64,000 nucleotides of DNA from the NCBI GenBank assembly GCA_036493735.1, contig DASXPH010000132.1, forward strand, positions 1-64,000. Reading direction: 5' to 3'. The DNA comes from AG2 sp036493735. GTDB taxonomy: Bacteria; Gemmatimonadota; Gemmatimonadetes; Gemmatimonadales; Gemmatimonadaceae. A program made the position numbers and the translations under genes. Shown here in pieces: positions 8,631 through 15,895 of this stretch. The notes below the pieces were generated by a model. It ran no database searches and was not told the DNA's origin. It saw nothing but the letters and a program-made list of their open reading frames with translations. Every line of letters starts with the position of its first letter. Position 1 is the stretch's first letter.

Positions 8631-9044
8631 TTGCCCACAGTCACCGTCGTCAAACGCTTGCAATTCAACGCGGCGCATCGCGTGCACAATCCCGCGCTCT
8701 CCGACGAGGAGAATCGATCGCTCTTCGGGAAGTGCAACAATCCGAACTGGCACGGGCACAATTACACGCTCGACGTGTTCGTTACCGGGCCGGTGGACGA
8801 GAAGACGGGGTACGTCATCGATCTCGCGAAGCTCAAGGCGATCGTCGAACGCGAGGTCGTCAATAAGATCGATCATCGCAACCTCAATCTCGAGGTCGAC
8901 TTCATGAGTGGCGTCATTCCGACGACGGAGAACATCGTCGTTGCGATGTGGCGGGTCATCGCACCGCACGTCACCCCCGGTCGGTTGAGTCGGCTCGTGC
9001 TCTGGGAGACGCCGCACAACTACGTCGAGTACGACGGACGCTGA
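8631..9044 (+). CDS. 6-pyruvoyl-tetrahydropterin synthase-like protein (QueD superfamily)
   Basis: 137 residues from a TTG start, the usual length of the family; the open frame reaches back to 8541 but that part is repeat sequence. Zinc-binding His residues are visible in NAAHRVH and in CNNPNWHGHNY. The spacing and sequence of the Cys-NNPN-HGHNY motif resemble 6-pyruvoyl-tetrahydropterin synthases more than the CxxxHGH form of classical 6-carboxytetrahydropterin synthase (QueD). Either way it converts dihydroneopterin triphosphate to a tetrahydropterin. An SDR gene follows 24 nt downstream, which fits a biopterin pathway but is not proof. No Shine-Dalgarno is visible because a repeat arm abuts the start. 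Confidence 0.8.
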   Translation: MPTVTVVKRLQFNAAHRVHNPALSDEENRSLFGKCNNPNWHGHNYTLDVFVTGPVDEKTGYVIDLAKLKAIVEREVVNKIDHRNLNLEVDFMSGVIPTTENIVVAMWRVIAPHVTPGRLSRLVLWETPHNYVEYDGR

Positions 9045-9068
9045 CGCGCGCATTACGTTAGGCATGGC

Positions 9069-9773
9069 ATGACGAACCAAACCCTCGCCGGTCGAACCGC
9101 GCTGGTCACCGGCGCGTCGCGCGGTATCGGCCGGGCCATCGCGACCGCGCTGGCGGGCGCCGGCGTTCACCTCACGGTCATCGCCCGCGATCAGCGTCCT
9201 CTCGAGCAGCTTGCCGACGAGCTCAATGCCGTCGCCATCCCATGCGACGTCGGCAACGTCAGTGATTGTGAACGCATGCTGCTCGCCATGGGTACGGCGC
9301 CCGACATAGTCGTCAACAACGCGGGACTGTTCGTACCGTCGCCTATCGAGGAGACGTCGGCGTCGGATTTCGACGTCGCGCTCCGGGTAAATCTCGCCGG
9401 CCCATTCCGGATACTGAGCGCGTTCCTGCCGGCGATGCGGGCGCGCGGGCGCGGCGACATCGTGACCATCGGCTCGATCGCCGACCACACGACCTTCCCA
9501 GGCAACGCCGCGTACGGCGCGAGCAAGCATGGTGTTCGGGCGCTGCACGAGGTCCTGCGCGCCGAGCTCCGCGGCACCGGCGTGCGCGCGACGCTCGTCT
9601 CGCCGGGTCCGGTGGACACGTCGCTCTGGGACGACATCGACCCCGACACGCGCGAGGGCTTCACGCCGCGGTCGCGCATGCTCTCGCCTAACGCGGTCGC
9701 CGCGGCCGTACTGTTCGCCCTGTCCCAACCGCCCGAAGTGGACATCGAGCTCGTACGGCTCTCCCGCAGCTAG
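9069..9773 (+). CDS. Short-chain dehydrogenase/reductase (SDR)
   Basis: 234 residues with a complete classical SDR fold: the cofactor motif TGASRGIG at about residues 14-21, NNAG near residue 84, the catalytic Ser in TIGSIAD and the YGASK catalytic pair. The final PGPVDT segment is also typical. It uses NAD(P)H to reduce a carbonyl, or the reverse. The substrate cannot be read from sequence. Being directly downstream of a pyruvoyl-tetrahydropterin-synthase-like gene makes a sepiapterin-reductase-like role possible; 3-oxoacyl reduction is the generic alternative. The octamer CGTTAGGC sits just before the start. Confidence 0.85.
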   Translation: MTNQTLAGRTALVTGASRGIGRAIATALAGAGVHLTVIARDQRPLEQLADELNAVAIPCDVGNVSDCERMLLAMGTAPDIVVNNAGLFVPSPIEETSASDFDVALRVNLAGPFRILSAFLPAMRARGRGDIVTIGSIADHTTFPGNAAYGASKHGVRALHEVLRAELRGTGVRATLVSPGPVDTSLWDDIDPDTREGFTPRSRMLSPNAVAAAVLFALSQPPEVDIELVRLSRS

Positions 9774-9781
9774 AGCCGGTA

Positions 9782-10420
9782 ATGTTCAGCGAGCTCGTCG
9801 ACGTTCTGCGCTGTCCGCGACCGCACGAGGAGAGTTGGCTCGTGCTCGCCGCGCATCGGTTGAATGGTCGCGATATCATGGCGGGTGTGCTGGGCTGTCC
9901 GGTGTGCCACGCCGAATATCCGATTGCTGACGGGGTCGCTCGGTTTGTGAACGCGCCTGACGCGTCGAGCGCGGGCGCGTCCAATGAAGACGAAGCGCTC
10001 CGCCTCGTCGCGCTGCTCGATCTCACGGGGGCACGAGGATACGCGGTCGTGCTAGGCGATCTTACGAATCACGCCGTACGGATGCGCGAGCTCACGGATG
10101 TGCAACTGCTGCTCGTGAACCCGCCGACAGATTTAGCGACGGGGAGTGGACTCTCGGGCCTAACGATTGGGCGCGCCTGGACGGCGCTGCCGCTCGCCGG
10201 CGCCAGCGCTCGTGCGATCGCGTTCGACGACCGCACGACGCCCGCGCAGCTCGCCAGCGGCATCGAAGTGGTGGCCCCCGGCGGCCGCATCCTCGCGCCC
10301 GTCGCGCTCTCACTGCCGGATGGGCTGACCGAGCTCGTCCGCGACGACCGTCAGTGGCTCGCCGAGCGGCAGCAGGCTCCGCGCTCGTCAGGCATCATCA
10401 GCCTTCAACGACGAAAGTAA
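9782..10420 (+). CDS. Trm112-like zinc ribbon joined to a degenerate methyltransferase-like domain
   Basis: 212 residues. Residues 1-55 resemble Trm112/UPF0434: a CPRPH site (Cys11, His15) and then CPVCHAEYPIADGVARF, where the second CxxC and the YPI-DG motif are canonical, although the first Cys pair is changed to Cys-x3-His. The remaining about 150 residues have a Rossmann-like rhythm with VVAPGGRILAP, reminiscent of the motif after beta strand 5 in class I methyltransferases, but no SAM-binding GxGxG motif I is present. It may be a methyltransferase partner or regulator rather than an enzyme. It follows the SDR gene by 8 nt and is probably cotranscribed. Confidence 0.65.
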   Translation: MFSELVDVLRCPRPHEESWLVLAAHRLNGRDIMAGVLGCPVCHAEYPIADGVARFVNAPDASSAGASNEDEALRLVALLDLTGARGYAVVLGDLTNHAVRMRELTDVQLLLVNPPTDLATGSGLSGLTIGRAWTALPLAGASARAIAFDDRTTPAQLASGIEVVAPGGRILAPVALSLPDGLTELVRDDRQWLAERQQAPRSSGIISLQRRK

Positions 10421-10448
10421 GGGGCGTGCCATCGCCCAACGCCCAACG

Positions 10449-12287
10449 CTACACGCCCGCCGGCTCCTTCTCATCCGCGTACAAGCCGTCGATCACACTC
10501 TTGTACGCCTGATCGATGATTCGACGCTTGACCTTCAACGTCGGCGTCAGCTCGCCTCGCTCGATCGAGAAGTCGTGCTCGAGCAGCCCGATCTTCTTCG
10601 GCATCTCGAAGCGCGCCAGCCCTTGCAGCTCTTCGGCAACCTCTTTCTCCATCTTCGCGCGAACCGTCGGCATCTGCAGGAGCTGCGCGCGGTCCGTCCA
10701 GATGAGATTCTTGTGACGCGCCCACCTCTCCAGCTGCTCCCAGTTCGGCACGACGAGCATCGCCGGGAACTTGCGCTTGTCGCCGATCATCACCGCCTGC
10801 GCCACGTACTTGTTCGTTTTCACTTTGTTCTCGATCGGCTGCGGCGCGATCTTCTTGCCGCCCGACGTGGCGATCAGGTCCTTCTTGCGATCGGTGATTC
10901 GCAGAAAGCCGTCCTCGATCTCACCGATGTCGCCCGTGTGGAACCAGCCCTCCGCGTCGATCGCTTCCGCGGTCTCGCGCGGTTTGTTGTAGTAGCCCTT
11001 CATCACGTGTGGACCGCGGGTGCAGATCTCGCCGTCGCTGGCGATCATCAGCTCTACGCCCGGCACCGGCTTGCCGACGGTGCCGATTCTAAACGCGCTG
11101 GGCGTGTTCACCGATATGACAGGACTTGTCTCCGTGAGGCCATAGCCTTCGAGGATCACGAGACCGGCCGCATAGAAGAACTTGTTGATCTCCGGCGCCA
11201 GCGGCGCGCCACCCGACACGAAGTAGCGGAGGCGCTGCCCCGTGCGATCCTTCAGCTTCGAGAACACGAGCTTCTGCGCCAGCCGATACTGCATGCCTAA
11301 CCAGCTGCCCGGCTCGCGACCCGCCAACTTCTCCGTCGCCCATCGGTCGGCAACGTTGCGTGCCCAGAAAAAGATGCGCTTCTTCACCGCGCCGCCGGCG
11401 AGCGCGTTCTCGAGGACGCGCGCGTACATCTTCTCGTAGAGACGCGGCACCGACAATACGAGCGTCGGCTTCACCGTCTGCATGTCGATAGGCACCGTGT
11501 CGATCGACTCGGCGTAGGCGATCGTCGTCCCGGTGTGCATCATGAGATAGTGGCCCGCCATCCGCTCGAAGATGTGCGACAGCGGCAGAAAGCTGAGACA
11601 GGTATCGTCGCCGGCGAAGGGTATCTCGATCGAGCTCGCCATCACGTTCGAGTAGATGTTGTCGTGGGACAACATCACGCCCTTCGGCTCGCCCGTCGTG
11701 CCCGACGTATAGATGAGCGTCGCCAGATCATCCGGCCGCACGGCCTCTGCGGCGCGTTTATAGGCCGCGATGGACTCAGGCGTTTCCGTTGCCGCACCCT
11801 TTGCCTCGAGCTCGGCGAGGGTGACGTCCACACCTGGCGCACGGGACGAGCCGAAGCCAATAACGCAGCGCACCGCGGGGCACTCGTTGCGAATCTGCCG
11901 GACCTTCTCCGCCTGGGCGTCGGTGGAGACGAAGATCGCCGACGAGCCCGAGTCGCGCAGGATGTACGCCACCTGATCGGGCGGCAGATTGGGATAGATC
12001 GCGACGTCGGTCAGGCCGCCCGTTAGGCAGCCGTAATCGGCGATCGCCCACTCCGGACGGTTCTCCGACAGGATCGCGACGCGGTCGCCCTTGCGGATGC
12101 CTAACGCCTGAAGGCCCATCGCCGTGCGCCGCACGCGCTCGACGAGCGTCGTGTGGGAGATCGGTTGGAAGACGCCGCTGACCTTCACCTGGAGCGCGTC
12201 TGGCTTGTTGTAGCGCTCGACCGCGCTGAAGAACAGCTGGTTCAGCGTGCCCGGCTTTGAATTCCGCGGTCCACCGCTCGTGATCAT
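10449..12287 (-). CDS. Long-chain acyl-CoA synthetase (AMP-forming)
   Basis: 612 residues from an ATG with GGAGG seven bases upstream. It activates fatty acids to acyl-CoA through an acyl-adenylate. Visible family motifs are the P-loop YTSGTTGEPKG, GYGLTETSPV (adenine and Mg2+ site), TGDIGEIEDGFLRITDRKKD (hinge) and the C-terminal lysine region. The length of about 600 and the HTTLVERVRR N-terminus fit the FadD15/long-chain branch used in membrane lipid metabolism. An imperfect GC-rich hairpin lies in the leader at about 12313-12339. It is a separate unit from the lipoprotein gene upstream. Confidence 0.9.
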   Translation of the reverse strand: MITSGGPRNSKPGTLNQLFFSAVERYNKPDALQVKVSGVFQPISHTTLVERVRRTAMGLQALGIRKGDRVAILSENRPEWAIADYGCLTGGLTDVAIYPNLPPDQVAYILRDSGSSAIFVSTDAQAEKVRQIRNECPAVRCVIGFGSSRAPGVDVTLAELEAKGAATETPESIAAYKRAAEAVRPDDLATLIYTSGTTGEPKGVMLSHDNIYSNVMASSIEIPFAGDDTCLSFLPLSHIFERMAGHYLMMHTGTTIAYAESIDTVPIDMQTVKPTLVLSVPRLYEKMYARVLENALAGGAVKKRIFFWARNVADRWATEKLAGREPGSWLGMQYRLAQKLVFSKLKDRTGQRLRYFVSGGAPLAPEINKFFYAAGLVILEGYGLTETSPVISVNTPSAFRIGTVGKPVPGVELMIASDGEICTRGPHVMKGYYNKPRETAEAIDAEGWFHTGDIGEIEDGFLRITDRKKDLIATSGGKKIAPQPIENKVKTNKYVAQAVMIGDKRKFPAMLVVPNWEQLERWARHKNLIWTDRAQLLQMPTVRAKMEKEVAEELQGLARFEMPKKIGLLEHDFSIERGELTPTLKVKRRIIDQAYKSVIDGLYADEKEPAGV

Positions 12288-12378
12288 TCAGCTTCCTCCG
12301 ATGCCTGTCGCCGCGACCGGGTAAGGCGCCCGGGGTCGCTCCTGTTTACGACGACCGATTCGTCGAGAGTATACCCCG

Positions 12379-13236
12379 CTAATTCCGTCGCGGATATGCG
12401 TTGATTGACGTAGAGATGAGGTTCTCGTTCAGCTGGATCACGAAGGTGTCGTCGGTCAGAACGGGAAGAGGGTTCCCGTGGAACTGCACGCGTACCATCA
12501 CCTTCACGGAGTCAGGCCGGCTCGCGCTGACGAACGCCCCTGGCCGAATCCGCAGCTGACGCGAGGCCACGCCGGACGTGCTCGTCACCGAGACCGTGCT
12601 GTCATGCCCCGACGGATCATAGAGCACCACAGTGGGCTGACCTATGCTCGTCGATGGCGGTGAGTACACGATCTTGTAGCTCACGACCCAGCTCGGAACA
12701 GGCTGCCGGATGCTGTCGGAGACCGTCACGTTCAGCGCGGGGCTGAGCAGGCCGGAGCTGTTCGAGTCCGTCGCGACGCTCGGCGGCGTCCATGTGAACG
12801 AGAAATTGGTGTCTCGCACCGCCGTGTCGGGCGGCGGCACGATCGGGAGGGGAACCTGCAGCGTCTGGATCGACCGATTGTTGCTCTTCAGCGTCACGGT
12901 GCCGACGACCTTTGCGAGAGGCGAGCTCGTGTCGCCGCGCGCGAGCCCGGTGGCATCATCGACGATGAGCTGGTGTGTCGTGTCGATCGCGAGGAAGCTC
13001 ACCGTGTAGAGCGTCGTGTCCACAGTGTCACCCTTCGCGTCGAAGCCGAATACCCTCAATGGCTTCACCTGGCCCAGCGTGTCGCGCAGCGAATCGTGGA
13101 CGGCGATCGACGGGAAGGGCAGCACCACCGACGTCAGCGAGAAGATCGGCTGAATCGGTGACGAGGGCTCGAGGCAGGCGACGCCGATCCAGAGCGTGCC
13201 AAATGCAACGAGCACTCGTAATGGGCGGCGCCTCAC
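12379..13236 (-). CDS. Ser/Thr-rich lipoprotein of unknown function
   Basis: 285 residues starting at GTG. The signal peptide ends in IGVAC, a good lipobox, so the product should be a lipoprotein. The mature region is rich in Thr, Ser, Asp and Val and has regular short beta-strand-like blocks (for example VTVSDSIRQPVPSWVV), compatible with two Ig-like domains; no enzyme motif is seen. Its start overlaps the ParA-like gene stop by 4 nt (GTGA), so the pair is translationally coupled. Its role with a ParA-type ATPase is unknown. Confidence 0.7.
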   Translation of the reverse strand: MRRRPLRVLVAFGTLWIGVACLEPSSPIQPIFSLTSVVLPFPSIAVHDSLRDTLGQVKPLRVFGFDAKGDTVDTTLYTVSFLAIDTTHQLIVDDATGLARGDTSSPLAKVVGTVTLKSNNRSIQTLQVPLPIVPPPDTAVRDTNFSFTWTPPSVATDSNSSGLLSPALNVTVSDSIRQPVPSWVVSYKIVYSPPSTSIGQPTVVLYDPSGHDSTVSVTSTSGVASRQLRIRPGAFVSASRPDSVKVMVRVQFHGNPLPVLTDDTFVIQLNENLISTSINAYPRRN

Positions 13237-13997
13237 TGGAGTCGCGGCACCAGCTCGTCGGCGAGCGTCGTGTAGGCCCGCGACGCCGGATCGTTAGGCG
13301 CGCGGAGCACGACCGGCTGCCCCGCCGCCACCGCGTCCACCGACGCCACCGTGCGCGGCACCGCGATGTCGAAGACGAGCTGCGGCAGCTGCGCGCGCAC
13401 GTGCGCCGCCACACGTTCCGAGACGGCGTTCCCCGGCTCGTACATCGTGAGCAGTATCCCCTCGAAGGTCAGCTGCTGATTCTGCGAGACCACACCGCGG
13501 ATGCCGCGCAGGATCTGCGCCGTGGTCTGCACCGCCGCTGGCTCGCATTGCAGTGGCACCAGCACGTGGTCGCTGTTGGTCAGTACGCGCTGCACGATCG
13601 GGCCCAGGCCCGGCGGCGTGTCGATCACGACCACATACCCGCGCTCCTGCGCGCGCGTCAACAGCTCCTCGAATCGCGGCGACCGCGCGAAGGTGAGGTG
13701 ATAGTCCTCGTGCGTGCCGCCGTCGGAGATACTTCCGGCGAGCGCGACGCGCAGCCAGGGCAGCGTCGTCGGACGCACGATCTCCTGCATCCCGATCTCG
13801 CTCTCCAGAAAGTCCGAGACGCCGAGCCGGTAATGCGGTGACATCATGCCGAGTCCGTAGCGGACGGAGCCCTGGGGGTCGACGTCGACGAGCAACGTTT
13901 TCACGCCGCGGCGAGCCATGGCGACGGCAAGATTGATTGCCGTCGTCGTCTTGCCCACGCCTCCCTTTTGGCTGACAATCGCGAGCACGCGCCCCAC
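13233..13997 (-). CDS. Orphan ParA/MinD-family ATPase
   Basis: 254 residues from a GTG start. The deviant Walker A KGGVGKTT (residues 11-18) and the following DVDPQGS motif define the ParA family, and VVVIDTPPGLG supplies Walker B. Such ATPases position DNA or protein cargo on the nucleoid. No ParB and no parS-like repeat are seen nearby, and the flanking partner genes are a TPR protein upstream (1-nt gap) and a lipoprotein downstream (4-nt overlap). I infer a cargo-positioning role other than plasmid partition, but the cargo is unknown. Confidence 0.85.
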   Translation of the reverse strand: MGRVLAIVSQKGGVGKTTTAINLAVAMARRGVKTLLVDVDPQGSVRYGLGMMSPHYRLGVSDFLESEIGMQEIVRPTTLPWLRVALAGSISDGGTHEDYHLTFARSPRFEELLTRAQERGYVVVIDTPPGLGPIVQRVLTNSDHVLVPLQCEPAAVQTTAQILRGIRGVVSQNQQLTFEGILLTMYEPGNAVSERVAAHVRAQLPQLVFDIAVPRTVASVDAVAAGQPVVLRAPNDPASRAYTTLADELVPRLQ

Positions 13998-13998
13998 G

Positions 13999-14451
13999 TT
14001 ACTTCTCTGGTTCCTCAGGGATGGAGTCTACACCCGCGCGCAGCTCGTCGAGCTTCATTTGCGCATGTCGCACCCAGCGCTCTGCCTCCGGGCTCGATGG
14101 GGCCTTCGACAGAAACGCCTCGAGGTGCTTTTCCGCGCCGTCACGATCGCTCCGCTTGAGGAGGAGAAACGCGAGACCGTAATGCGCCCCCGAACGCTCC
14201 GGCTCGATCTCGAGCGATCGCCGATAGCATCGCACCGCGTCATCCAGACGACCTGTCTTCGAGAACGCAATGGCCATGTTCTCGAGAATCTTCGGGTCAT
14301 TTGGCCGATCGCGAAGCGCCAAACGATACGACGTGAGCGCCGCGTCGAAATCGCCCTGCCGCTCCAATGCCAACGCCTCGCTCAAGTAATCGAGACGCTG
14401 CGGCTTGACGCTTCCGGACTTGCCGCCAACGAGGCGGCTCCACCAAGACAT
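13999..14451 (-). CDS. TPR-repeat protein
   Basis: 150 residues from ATG 14451; the longer open frame to 14889 runs through repeat element B and the divergent gene and is rejected. Residues about 18-120 make three tetratricopeptide repeats (blocks beginning DYLSEALALERQGDF, PKILENMAIAFSKTG and SGAHYGLAFLLLKRS), followed by a short acidic tail. TPR proteins are interaction scaffolds. It is the first gene of the TPR/ParA/lipoprotein operon, so it may link the ATPase to its cargo. Confidence 0.75.
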   Translation of the reverse strand: MSWWSRLVGGKSGSVKPQRLDYLSEALALERQGDFDAALTSYRLALRDRPNDPKILENMAIAFSKTGRLDDAVRCYRRSLEIEPERSGAHYGLAFLLLKRSDRDGAEKHLEAFLSKAPSSPEAERWVRHAQMKLDELRAGVDSIPEEPEK

Positions 14452-14559
14452 TGATTTCGAGGAAGGGCAGGTGCTCGAGGGTGTCGCGGCAGGCGGGGCG
14501 CGACGCGGCCCTGGCGGCAAAGCTATGCAGGGATCCCGGTCAGGGCTAGCTTTGAGATG

Positions 14560-14690
14560 GTGCTTGGTAGCTGGTGATTGGTGGTTGGTGAATGAGGAAA
14601 CGGCGAGCTTCGCTCGCCGTTCATCCGAATTCACGAGCTGCCAATAACCCACAACCAACAACCAGCCACTAGCCACCAACCACCAGCTAC
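14560..14690. repeat. Inverted-arm 7-bp-repeat element B with central hairpin
   Basis: The left arm (about 14561-14594) has TGGTGAT/TGGTGGT units. The right arm (about 14640-14690) has CCACCAA/CCAGCCA units in inverted sense. The centre has a perfect 10-bp hairpin (14599-14608 with 14612-14621; AACGGCGAGC) and the shared core ATCCGAATTC (14623-14632). It fills the divergent gap between the TPR and phosphoribosyltransferase genes and ends a few bases before the latter's ATG. Confidence 0.7.
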
Positions 14691-14694
14691 AGCG

Positions 14695-15222
14695 ATGACT
14701 CCCCGCCGCACTTCCGTCGAACACTCCAAGGGCGTCTTCAACGTCGAGTGGCCGCTCTTCGGCGAGCTCTCGCGTGCGCTCGCGCTGAAGGTGTCTCGCG
14801 CGTACGATCCGGAGATCGTCGTCGGCATCGCCACCGCCGGCGTGATTCCCGGTGCGGTGATTGCGGCGATTCTCGACCGCGAATTTCACTCGATTGTCGT
14901 CAGCCGCCGTTATGGTGCCGAGGCGCCGCGTGATGTGCCCGCGCTACTCGGCCCGTCACCGGCGTTCGTGCGGAATCGGCGGGTCCTCATTGTCGACGAG
15001 ACCTGCGACAGCGGCGACACGATGCGGCTTGCCGTCAACGCGATCAGCAGCGCGGACGCCGCCGACGTGCGCACTGCCGTCGGATTCCGAACGGGACCGT
15101 ACGAGCCCGACTTCTACTCTATCGCGACGGAAAGCACGATCGTGCTCCCGTGGGATCGCGAGATCCTCATCGATGGAGAGCTGGTTGCGAATCCGCTGTA
15201 TGCTGGCGTGCTTGGTGGGTAG
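14695..15222 (+). CDS. Purine-type phosphoribosyltransferase
   Basis: 175 residues. The PRPP-binding signature VLIVDETCDSGDTM at about residues 99-112 defines a type I phosphoribosyltransferase, and the early DPEIVVGIATAGVIPGAVIA loop binds pyrophosphate. The overall pattern is closest to xanthine/hypoxanthine/guanine phosphoribosyltransferases that salvage bases using PRPP, although the base-specificity hood is not recognisable and a regulatory role is possible. The GGT-GGT-GGG-TAG end merges with repeat element C. Starts at ATG 14695, just after the element B arm. Confidence 0.75.
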   Translation: MTPRRTSVEHSKGVFNVEWPLFGELSRALALKVSRAYDPEIVVGIATAGVIPGAVIAAILDREFHSIVVSRRYGAEAPRDVPALLGPSPAFVRNRRVLIVDETCDSGDTMRLAVNAISSADAADVRTAVGFRTGPYEPDFYSIATESTIVLPWDREILIDGELVANPLYAGVLGG

Positions 15223-15331
15223 AGGGTTGCGGGTAGAGGGTAGTGGGTGAAAAGGGAATGAAGGCCGGCGGCTAAACCGTCGGCCTTCCTTGTTCCAATC
15301 CTCTACCCACAACCCGCTCCCCTCTGCCCCG
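15223..15331. repeat. Inverted-arm repeat element C (GGGTAGAGG variant) with terminator-like core
   Basis: The left arm has 7-bp-like units GGGTAGAGGGT and GGGTAGTGGGT. The right arm is its inverted relative (CTCTACCCACAACCCGC and CCCGCTACCCC). The centre is an 11-bp hairpin (15261-15271 with 15277-15287) followed by CCTTGTT. The element runs from the stop codon of the phosphoribosyltransferase to the stop codon of the V4R gene, filling the whole convergent gap. Confidence 0.6.
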
Positions 15332-15895
15332 CTACCCCTCCGCTCCCATCACTGCCTCATCGTACGTCACGCCATTCCCCATGGCGTCGTACACGTGCTG
15401 CATCACCTCGGCGCTCGCCAGCAGGAACCGACAACGCTCGGCGCCCATCGATCGGCACTCCACCTCCATCACCGCGAGCGGACTGCCAGCCAGCCGCCCG
15501 AAGAAGTCGGCGAAGAGTCCCGTGGTGAGATAACAACCGGGGAATTCCAGCGCCGACGAGGAATCGGCCTCCGCCCAATCGGCGCTATCGACGGTCGCGA
15601 CCGCGTCGCCAACTGTGCCCAGCTCCAGCGAGCCCCAGCCGAGCTCACGGAAGAACTGCGTCGCGCGCTGGCCGAAAAGCGTCGCCGGCTGCGATTCGGG
15701 CGCGCCATGTCCGCGTGCGAGCAGCCATTGCGAGAACGCCTCGAACAGCGTCGCTCCACCGGCGTACCCGGCATTCTGCAGATGCATCGCCGCCTGGGAG
15801 CCATTCTCCCTCAGGAGCGACGCACACAGGGCGACGAGCGCCTCTCGCGTTAGGCCTACCATTCCATTCGCCGCCAGATCAATCGACTGTGGCAT
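15332..15895 (-). CDS. V4R (4-vinyl reductase) domain protein
   Basis: 187 residues. The C-terminal half contains the V4R signature pattern: VEVECRSMGAERCRFLLAS, with Cys residues spaced as in domains that bind small hydrophobic or metal ligands in bacteriochlorophyll and XylR-type proteins. No DNA-binding domain is attached. Its ATG overlaps the stop codon of ligA (TGATG), so it is the second gene of a ligA operon. Function unknown; ligand sensing is an inference. Confidence 0.65.
   Translation of the reverse strand: MPQSIDLAANGMVGLTREALVALCASLLRENGSQAAMHLQNAGYAGGATLFEAFSQWLLARGHGAPESQPATLFGQRATQFFRELGWGSLELGTVGDAVATVDSADWAEADSSSALEFPGCYLTTGLFADFFGRLAGSPLAVMEVECRSMGAERCRFLLASAEVMQHVYDAMGNGVTYDEAVMGAEG

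Noticed and set aside
8616..9728. 370-codon minus-strand frame over the pterin synthase and SDR genes
   Set aside because: Arg/Asp-rich composition typical of shadow frames; both plus-strand genes have complete family motifs.
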